In this document: piece by piece, positions 1 through 4,354 of the stretch
How the letters are laid out: the number at the start of each line of letters is the position of its first letter
How positions within the stretch are numbered: position 1 is the first letter of the stretch
Assembly (NCBI GenBank): GCA_021162125.1
Contig: JAGGZG010000002.1
Location: 1-8,111 of the forward strand
Length of the DNA stretch: 8,111 nucleotides
Source: Anaerolineae bacterium
GTDB lineage: Bacteria; Chloroflexota; Anaerolineae; JACIWR01
Direction: 5' to 3'
Made by a program: the position numbers and the translations under genes
Notes under the pieces: model-generated
What the model saw: only the letters and a program-made list of their open reading frames with translations
What the model was told of the DNA's origin: nothing
The model's database searches: none

Positions 1-54
1 ACGCGGCAGCAGCACCGACTTTTCTCAAGTACTGAGTATACAAGCACAGTCGAA

Positions 55-111
55 GGGTTAGCGCCCGGCGGGGCGGACGAGGGGCACCAACACACAGGGG
101 GGAGACTACCA
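55..111. repeat. Dispersed 57-bp repeat, copy A
   Basis: This 57-bp stretch matches 4041–4097 at 51 of 57 positions by eye with no gaps, and five of the six differences are transitions. It begins at GGGTTAGCGCCCGGCGG and ends at GAGACTACCA. Copy B forms most of the right arm of a longer inverted-repeat element. The sequence just left of copy A (1–54) does not resemble the matching part of that element, so this is either a solo or truncated copy. It lies past the 3' end of the kinase gene, outside any gene. The rest of 1–147 shows nothing else I can support. Confidence 0.85.
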
Positions 112-147
112 CAAAGTGGCTATGCACGATCCGTTTGCCCCGTTATT

Positions 148-783
148 TCACTCGAACACCACTACCTCCTTGCCGTGCAGCTTGTCCAGCACCTTTTGGA
201 CGATGAGGTTCAGGTGGGCCGCGTTCTGCACGAAATCCAGGTCGTCGGCCGGGACGGTGAGCACCGGGCACAAGGTAAAGCCCTCGATCCACTCCTCGTA
301 CAGCTTGTTGAGCTGCTCCAGGTACTCGGCGCTGATGTCCTGCTCGTAGTCACGGCCACGCAGCCGGATGCGCTCCATCAGGGTGGGGAGCGAGGCCCGC
401 AGGTAGATCACCAGGTCCGGTGGGGGGAGAATCTCGATCACAGTCTCGTAAAGAGCACGATAGCTCTGATAGTCGCGCTCGTCCATGTGCCCCTGAAGGT
501 AGAGGTTGCGGGCGAATATCTCCGCATCCTCGTACACCGTGCGATCCTGCACCACCGTCCCTGGCCGGTCTACGATCTGCCGGTGGTGGCGCAGCCGGCG
601 CGAGAGGAAGAAAATCTGCGAGTGAAAACTCCAGCGCCGCATGTCCTTGTAGAAGTCGGCCAAATAAGGGTTATCATCCACGGCCTCGTTGAAGGGTTCC
701 CAGCACAGGTACTCGGTCAGCCGGGCGGTGAGCGTGGTTTTGCCTACGCCGATGTTCCCGGCCACCGCGATGAACTTCTTCAC
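148..783 (-). CDS. Deoxynucleoside kinase (dAK/dGK-like family)
   Basis: The 211-aa product belongs to the P-loop deoxynucleoside kinases, which transfer the ATP gamma-phosphate to the 5'-OH of a deoxynucleoside for dNTP salvage in the cytosol. The P-loop GNIGVGKT is at residues 9–16. The conserved E-x-x-x-D-N-P-Y-L substrate segment is at about 33–41. The Asp-Arg pair of the catalytic 'DR' motif is at 80–81, within VVQDRTVYED. An arginine-rich LID, RIRLRGRDYEQDI, is at about 138–150. Length and motif order match single-domain bacterial dAK/dGK proteins; the base specificity (dA, dG or other) cannot be read from motifs alone. The start is GTG at 783, chosen because AGGAGG lies at the right distance and the P-loop follows close to the N-terminus as is usual. 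The gene lies 29 bp behind the CPBP gene on the same strand and is probably cotranscribed with it. No functional link between the two is evident. Confidence 0.92.
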   Translation of the reverse strand: MKKFIAVAGNIGVGKTTLTARLTEYLCWEPFNEAVDDNPYLADFYKDMRRWSFHSQIFFLSRRLRHHRQIVDRPGTVVQDRTVYEDAEIFARNLYLQGHMDERDYQSYRALYETVIEILPPPDLVIYLRASLPTLMERIRLRGRDYEQDISAEYLEQLNKLYEEWIEGFTLCPVLTVPADDLDFVQNAAHLNLIVQKVLDKLHGKEVVVFE

Positions 784-790
784 AGCCTCA

Positions 791-796
791 CCTCCT
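791..796 (-). promoter_or_regulatory. Ribosome binding site for the kinase gene
   Basis: Read on the − strand this is AGGAGG followed by TGAGGCT and then the GTG start at 783. The match to the anti-Shine-Dalgarno sequence is essentially complete (AGGAGGTGA) with 7-nt spacing, which supports the GTG start. It lies in the 29-bp gap after the CPBP stop codon. Confidence 0.85.
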
Positions 797-812
797 GCCC
801 CCAGCTAATCTA

Positions 813-1424
813 TCACAACCCGCCCCGCACCAGGATGTCCAGGGCCACGGCGATGAACCAGTGGATAAAAAAAGCGGGGTAGAAAGAGCGCACCCGCAAC
901 CCGATCAGCCCGATGAGAGTACCGCCGACGATACAGGAGTAGGTTTCCAGCTCTGGCTTGCCAACGTGGGCCAGGGTGAAAGGCACAGCCTGCACGATGG
1001 CTGCGTACCAGCCCAGCTCCCCCTCCAATCCGAAGAGCATGAATCCCCGAAAGAAGAACTCCCAGGCGAAGAGAGTCGCCCCCGTGCCCAGCACCCACCT
1101 CAGCGATGTGCTGACCGGACCGCGTACCCCGTAGTAACTCTGGAACCCGGGCATGCGGGCAGCGAGGGGAATAATGACGGCCATGAGGGCGATGCCACCG
1201 ACCGTGTAGGCCAGACCACGCCGCCAGTCCCCCAATCCCAGCCCGTAGCGCAGCGGGTTCTCGCGGAGGACGAGAACGATAATCCCGACGGGAATGACAA
1301 GGTAGACCACAACTTCACTCAAGGTGCGATTCCCGAAAAGGGTATGATAGCCGCTGAAAGCCAGGAGCAGGGTGGAGGCAACGAGCACGGTTACGGTCTT
1401 GAATCGGGCGCGGTAGTTGGACAC
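813..1424 (-). CDS. CPBP (CAAX protease/bacteriocin-processing-like) family membrane protein
   Basis: The 203-aa product is strongly hydrophobic, with about six or seven candidate membrane segments (roughly residues 9–26, 37–53, 70–90, 112–131, 138–153, 163–178 and 182–198). The CPBP/Abi signature is recognisable: WEFFFRG at 121–127 (motif EExxxR), FTLAH at 149–153 (motif FxxxH) and IHWF with His188 for the third motif. Members are intramembrane glutamate-type proteases related to Rce1, but many bacterial ones have no known substrate. The first Glu of motif 1 is Trp here, and the Asn usually found four residues after the third-motif His is Ala192, so catalytic activity is uncertain. The start is GTG at 1424, with GGAG eight bases upstream; an overlapping ATG nearby is out of frame. 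It is the first gene of the − strand unit, behind a very good sigma-70 promoter. Family assignment is firm; function is not. Confidence 0.8.
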   Translation of the reverse strand: MSNYRARFKTVTVLVASTLLLAFSGYHTLFGNRTLSEVVVYLVIPVGIIVLVLRENPLRYGLGLGDWRRGLAYTVGGIALMAVIIPLAARMPGFQSYYGVRGPVSTSLRWVLGTGATLFAWEFFFRGFMLFGLEGELGWYAAIVQAVPFTLAHVGKPELETYSCIVGGTLIGLIGLRVRSFYPAFFIHWFIAVALDILVRGGL

Positions 1425-1449
1425 AACTCTTTCTCCATGTTGGATGTTG

Positions 1450-1481
1450 AGGTGCCCGTCACTTTCAAGTGACGGGCACCT
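1450..1481. promoter_or_regulatory. 32-bp palindrome in the − strand 5' leader
   Basis: AGGTGCCCGTCACTT at 1450–1464 pairs perfectly with its complement at 1467–1481, leaving a 2-base centre (TC). It lies just downstream of the predicted − strand start site and 26 bp before the CPBP GTG codon. No T-run follows on either strand, so it does not look like an intrinsic terminator. A dimeric repressor operator or a 5' mRNA hairpin are the simplest readings. Confidence 0.7.
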
Positions 1482-1495
1482 GAATGGCTACTCCC

Positions 1496-1524
1496 ATTAT
1501 ACGGCCTTTGGGTGTCCAGGTCAA
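1496..1524 (-). promoter_or_regulatory. Sigma-70 promoter for the CPBP–kinase unit
   Basis: On the − strand the sequence reads TTGACC, a 17-bp spacer and TATAAT (−35 at 1519–1524, −10 at 1496–1501 in window coordinates). This is five of six and six of six matches to consensus with optimal spacing. The start site would be near 1489, giving a leader of about 65 nt that contains the 1450–1481 palindrome. Confidence 0.8.
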
Positions 1525-1562
1525 GCGCTCGGCTGTCATTTGTGGGTGGAGTCCAGGGTGAT

Positions 1563-1591
1563 TTGCACATTTTGGGGGAACGTGATATAAT
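1563..1591 (+). promoter_or_regulatory. Sigma-70 promoter for the nusA operon
   Basis: TTGCAC at 1563–1568, a 17-bp spacer and TATAAT at 1586–1591. The predicted start near 1598 leaves a leader of about 208 nt before nusA. The −35 boxes of this promoter and the divergent one are 38 bp apart, and each has the 7-mer GTCCAGG nearby (1514–1520 and 1551–1557). Confidence 0.8.
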
Positions 1592-1618
1592 ATCATCCCG
1601 GTTTATAGAGGTGTACTG

Positions 1619-1643
1619 GAAAAGTGGGCATCCCCCACTTTTC
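1619..1643 (+). terminator. Terminator-like hairpin in the nusA leader (possible attenuator)
   Basis: GAAAAGTGGG at 1619–1628 pairs perfectly with CCCACTTTTC at 1634–1643 around a 5-base loop (CATCC). The 3' arm ends in a T-rich stretch that continues as TT. The A-tract/T-tract flanks resemble a bidirectional intrinsic terminator. It begins only about 20 nt after the predicted start site. Since nusA must be expressed, it would act as a partial terminator or attenuator, or only protect the 5' end. Downstream (1652–1707), AGGGG/CCCCT and GTGAC/GTCAC offer further pairings that I cannot rank without folding. Confidence 0.45.
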
Positions 1644-1791
1644 TTGCTGTCAGGGGGAGTGACTGTTGTAGATCAGACATCCTGTCCCCTCGTACAGTAA
1701 CGTCACGATGATACGGAAATGGAAGACCAGGGACGTCAGTTTTACTCTTTGGGAAAGGGCAGTGGTAGTTTCCATCCAGCGACACATTGCC

Positions 1792-1797
1792 AGGAGG
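1792..1797 (+). promoter_or_regulatory. Ribosome binding site for nusA
   Basis: AGGAGG followed by 8 bases and then GTG at 1806. This fixes the GTG as the nusA start; the encoded N-terminus also lines up with the beginning of NusA proteins. Confidence 0.85.
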
Positions 1798-1805
1798 ATC
1801 GGTAA

Positions 1806-3587
1806 GTGAAGAACGATTTTGTTGTCGCTTTTAATCAAATTTGCAGCGAGCGTAACCTGCCGCAGGAAGTAGTCCTTGAGGCCATCGAGACGGCGCTGGT
1901 ATCGGCCTACAAGCGCAACTTCGGCTCGGCGCAAAACGTCTCGGCGAAGATTGATCCGAACACCGGTAAGGCGCAGGTATTCATCGAGAAAACCGTCGTC
2001 GAACAAGTGCAGGATGATCGTTTTGAGATTGGCCTGGAAGAAGCGCGACTGATTGATCCAGAGGCGGAGATTGGTCGGGTAGTACTCATCGAGAGCACGC
2101 CCCGCGAGTTTGGACGCATCGCTGCTCAGACGGCGAAGCAGGTGATCTTGCAGCGCATCCGCGAGGCGGAACGCGATGTGCTGTTTTCCAGCTACGCCGA
2201 CCGCGAAGGAGAGGTCATCAACGGCACGGTACAGAGCATTACTCCGCAGGCCATTACCCTTAATCTGGGCCGTACCGAGGCCATCTTGCCTCGTAGCCAG
2301 CAGATACCTGGCGAACGCTACCGTCTGCACCAGCGTGTGCGTGCTTACGTACTCGAGGTGCGCCGCAGCAACCGAGGCCCGCAGATCGTGGTCTCGCGTA
2401 CACACCGTAACATGCTGCGCCGCTTGTTGGAGCTGGAAGTGCCGGAGATTTACAACGGCACAGTGGAGATCAAGGGCATCGCCCGCGAGGCTGGTTCCCG
2501 CTCCAAAGTGGCCGTCGCCGCATTGCAGGAGGGCGTGGACCCAGTGGGCTCGTGTGTGGGTATGCGTGGGGTGCGCATCCAGTCCATCGTGAACGAGCTG
2601 GGTGGGGAGAAGATTGACGTGGTGCAGTGGGATGAGGACACGGCCACGTTCATCGCTAACGCTCTCAGCCCGGCCAGGGTAACCAACGTTCTGCTCGATG
2701 AACGCGGCGATGGGAAAACGGCGACCGTCATCGTTCCCGACGATCAGTTGTCGCTGGCCATCGGCCGGGAAGGGCAGAACGCCCGCCTGGCGGCCAAGTT
2801 GACCGGCTGGCGCATTGACATCAAGAGCGTATCGGAGGCAGTAGCGGAGGCTGCACGGCGCGAAGCGGAGATTGAGGAAAAGCGCGACTTGCTGGCTCTG
2901 GCCGAGGCTATCCTGCTGGGCAAGGAGAAAGTCACAGCGGCCGCCGAGGAAGCCACCCCAGCAGAGGTGGAACAAGTTTTCACTATGCCTATCGACGAAC
3001 TGGGACTGAGCACGCGGGTGTACAATGCCCTCGTACAGGCGGGCATCACTAAGGTGGGCCAACTTGTACAGCGACTCGTCACCTCCGACGCTGAGCTGCT
3101 GGCTATTCCCAAATTCGGCCCCAAAGCACTCGCCGAGGTTAAAGAAGCTATCCAGGTGAAGGGCTTCTCCCCATTCGCGCCAGAGCCCGTTGTGGCCATC
3201 GAAGAAGAGGTGGCGGAGGAGGTAGAGGCGCTAGAGGCCGAGGCGGCTGAGGCGGCTGAGGTGGCCGAGGTAGCTGAGGAAGCGATAGAGGTCGAGGTAG
3301 CCGAGGAAGTCACCGAGGTTGCTGAAGAAGTTGCCGCGCCGGTGGAGGAAACGCCGCTCCCGGCTGTCGAAGTGGAGGAGGAGCCAGCCGTGATCTGGGA
3401 GCCCGAGGAGGAGGTTCTCGAACCCGAAATAGAACTCGAGTTTGAGGAAAGCCCGAGCGAGAAGAAAAAGAAAGAGCGCATGAAGAAGCGCACCTACGTG
3501 TACGATGAAAAGCTTGGTCAAGTGGTGGCTAAGCGACGGCGCAAGCCAGGCCGTCGGCGTGGTGAATGGGAGGATTTGATTGACTGA
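1806..3587 (+). CDS. nusA: Transcription termination/antitermination factor NusA
   Basis: NusA binds RNA polymerase near the RNA exit channel and modulates pausing, intrinsic termination and antitermination. Domains in the 593-aa product, in order: N-terminal polymerase-binding domain (about 1–125, with the typical ETALVSAYKRNF at 28–39); S1 domain (about 134–199, starting GEVINGTVQS); KH1 (about 226–280, VDPVGSCVGMRGVRIQSI); KH2 (about 305–345, LSLAIGREGQNARLAAKLTG); a charged helix; and a helix-hairpin-helix domain at about 394–450 resembling the C-terminal repeats of NusA and the RNAP alpha CTD. After this comes an unusual tail. Residues 453–552 contain no Lys, Arg, His or Asp but about 38 Glu, mostly in Val/Ala/Glu repeats. 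A strongly basic end follows (KKKKERMKKR at 553–562, KRRRKPGRRR at 576–585). The tail makes the protein much longer than a minimal NusA of about 350–400 aa. The gene is transcribed from its own strong promoter, rimP is not immediately upstream, and the stop overlaps ylxR by one base. Confidence 0.97.
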   Translation: MKNDFVVAFNQICSERNLPQEVVLEAIETALVSAYKRNFGSAQNVSAKIDPNTGKAQVFIEKTVVEQVQDDRFEIGLEEARLIDPEAEIGRVVLIESTPREFGRIAAQTAKQVILQRIREAERDVLFSSYADREGEVINGTVQSITPQAITLNLGRTEAILPRSQQIPGERYRLHQRVRAYVLEVRRSNRGPQIVVSRTHRNMLRRLLELEVPEIYNGTVEIKGIAREAGSRSKVAVAALQEGVDPVGSCVGMRGVRIQSIVNELGGEKIDVVQWDEDTATFIANALSPARVTNVLLDERGDGKTATVIVPDDQLSLAIGREGQNARLAAKLTGWRIDIKSVSEAVAEAARREAEIEEKRDLLALAEAILLGKEKVTAAAEEATPAEVEQVFTMPIDELGLSTRVYNALVQAGITKVGQLVQRLVTSDAELLAIPKFGPKALAEVKEAIQVKGFSPFAPEPVVAIEEEVAEEVEALEAEAAEAAEVAEVAEEAIEVEVAEEVTEVAEEVAAPVEETPLPAVEVEEEPAVIWEPEEEVLEPEIELEFEESPSEKKKKERMKKRTYVYDEKLGQVVAKRRRKPGRRRGEWEDLID

Positions 3588-3868
3588 TGTCTCGCAAACA
3601 CGTGCCGCTGCGCACCTGCGTGGGCTGCCGGCAGGTGCGTCCCAAGCGGGAGATGGTGCGCATCGTGCGTACCCCCACTGGGGAAATCGAGATTGACGAA
3701 CGCGGGAAGAAATCAGGGCGAGGAGCTTACCTCTGCCGCCGTCGGGATTGCTGGGTACAGGGGATCGGCAAGGGCCGGGTCGAGTACGCTCTCAAGACCA
3801 CTCTGACGGAGGAAGAACGGGCCATGCTGCAGACCTACGCAGCGTCGTTGCCGGCTGAGGACTCCTAA
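3587..3868 (+). CDS. ylxR: YlxR/RnpM family RNA-binding protein
   Basis: This 93-aa protein shows the YlxR core: RTCVGCRQVRPKREMVRIVR near the start, then GEIEIDERGKKSGRGAYLC with the conserved GRGAY motif at 44–48. Family members bind RNA; the Bacillus subtilis protein has been reported to interact with RNase P and is called RnpM. Four cysteines (11, 14, 50 and 55) form two CxxC/CxxxxC pairs that could hold a metal ion, a layout only some members keep; this is an inference. The ATG overlaps the nusA stop (TGATG), and GGGAGG at 3568–3573 is rather distant, so translational coupling to nusA is likely. The gene between ylxR and infB in many bacteria, ylxQ, is absent; a 486-bp non-coding gap follows instead. 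Confidence 0.93.
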   Translation: MSRKHVPLRTCVGCRQVRPKREMVRIVRTPTGEIEIDERGKKSGRGAYLCRRRDCWVQGIGKGRVEYALKTTLTEEERAMLQTYAASLPAEDS

Positions 3869-3881
3869 GCACGCAACGGGC

Positions 3882-3900
3882 CTCGTCCACGAGAATTTTT
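3882..3900 (+). terminator. Weak terminator-like hairpin after ylxR
   Basis: CTCGTCCACGAG (3882–3893) can form a short stem of 4–5 bp and is followed by AATTTTT. The stem is too short to be a strong intrinsic terminator. It sits 13 bp after the ylxR stop, so partial termination here would separate nusA–ylxR from infB transcription. Confidence 0.3.
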
Positions 3901-3906
3901 CGGACG

Positions 3907-4104
3907 CAGATTCTGGGTGGTCTCCCGGTAACGTGTTGGTCGCTCAGACCCGCCCGGACGTGGAACGTCCGGGCTACGAGATGCAAGGCCCTCCGGGCCT
4001 CTGGAGCCCCCGAAAGGGGCTTTCCACCTCGTAGCCGGGCGGTTTAGCGCCTGGCGGAGCGGACGAGGAGCACCAACACACAAGGGGAAGACTACCAGAT
4101 TTTG
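3907..4104. repeat. Imperfect inverted-repeat element between ylxR and infB
   Basis: The left end (from CAGATTCTGGGTGGTCT at 3907, with GTGTTGGT at 3933–3940) resembles the reverse complement of the right end (read from 4104 backwards: CAAAATCTGGTAGTCT, then GTGTTGGT), allowing small gaps. Towards the centre the arms become exact: GGCTACGAG at 3972–3980 pairs with CTCGTAGCC at 4028–4036. That stem encloses two hairpins, AGGCCC/GGGCCT (3986–4000) and AGCCCC/GGGGCT with a CGAAA loop (4005–4021). A competing hairpin, GCCCGGACGT/ACGTCCGGGC with a GGA loop, is at 3952–3974. The right arm contains copy B of the dispersed repeat. There is no transposase gene and no convincing ORF. This could be a MITE-like non-autonomous element or a structured RNA inside the operon. 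Confidence 0.6.
4041..4097. repeat. Dispersed 57-bp repeat, copy B
   Basis: This matches 55–111 at 51 of 57 positions, in the same orientation. It begins GGTTTAGCGCCTGGCGG and ends AAGACTACCA. It makes up the outer right arm of the surrounding inverted-repeat element. The sequences flanking the two copies differ on both sides, so 57 bp approximates the shared unit. Confidence 0.85.
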
Positions 4105-4121
4105 AGATGGTTCAGAATAGG

Positions 4122-4149
4122 TTGACACTTTACTCGGACAGCATACTGT
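4122..4149 (+). promoter_or_regulatory. Candidate internal promoter for infB
   Basis: TTGACA at 4122–4127 is a perfect −35 box, followed after 16 bp by TACTGT at 4144–4149, a poor −10 (three of six). The −10 would overlap the left arm of the 4146–4226 palindrome. A separate infB promoter is plausible given the 486-bp gap, but the evidence is one good box only. Confidence 0.35.
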
Positions 4150-4226
4150 CAGCGAATGGTGGAACGAATAAACGAATGACCATGACTGCATGTCTATTCG
4201 TTTATTCGCTGGATATTCGCTGACAG
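4146..4226. repeat. 81-bp near-palindrome with six CGAAT/ATTCG motifs
   Basis: Two nested perfect stems: CTGTCAGCGAAT (4146–4157) with ATTCGCTGACAG (4215–4226), 12 bp; and CGAATAAACGAAT (4165–4177) with ATTCGTTTATTCG (4196–4208), 13 bp. They are separated by 7- and 6-base internal loops and capped by an 18-base loop that can pair GAC/GTC. CGAAT occurs at 4153, 4165 and 4173, and its complement at 4196, 4204 and 4215. It is notably AT-richer than its surroundings. CTGTC at 4146–4150 can alternatively pair with GACAG at 4137–4141. No T-run follows, so it is not a standard terminator. It lies in the likely infB leader. Confidence 0.75.
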
Positions 4227-4354
4227 AGAACTTGCCCGAGACAAGAACGTTCAGGACAGGCATTGGGGGGCGTATCTACGTCCAAGTTTGGTTGCGGCCG
4301 GAAGCCGCGTTATGGGAGTGGCGTGGGATTCAAAGGGAGGGGGATGAACGGTTT

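Noticed and set aside
175..882. 235-codon + strand open frame opposite the kinase gene
   Set aside because: It is antisense to a complete deoxynucleoside kinase and runs on into the CPBP gene; no motifs are seen.
1650..3062. 470-codon open frame on the − strand opposite nusA
   Set aside because: It is antisense to a full NusA with all domains, shows no family resemblance, and is explained by the GC-rich codon bias of nusA.
4190..4354. Upstream ATG giving IF-2 a 55-residue extension
   Set aside because: The extension is read through the 81-bp palindrome, has no IF-2 resemblance and lacks a ribosome binding site; ATG 4355 follows a purine-rich tract.
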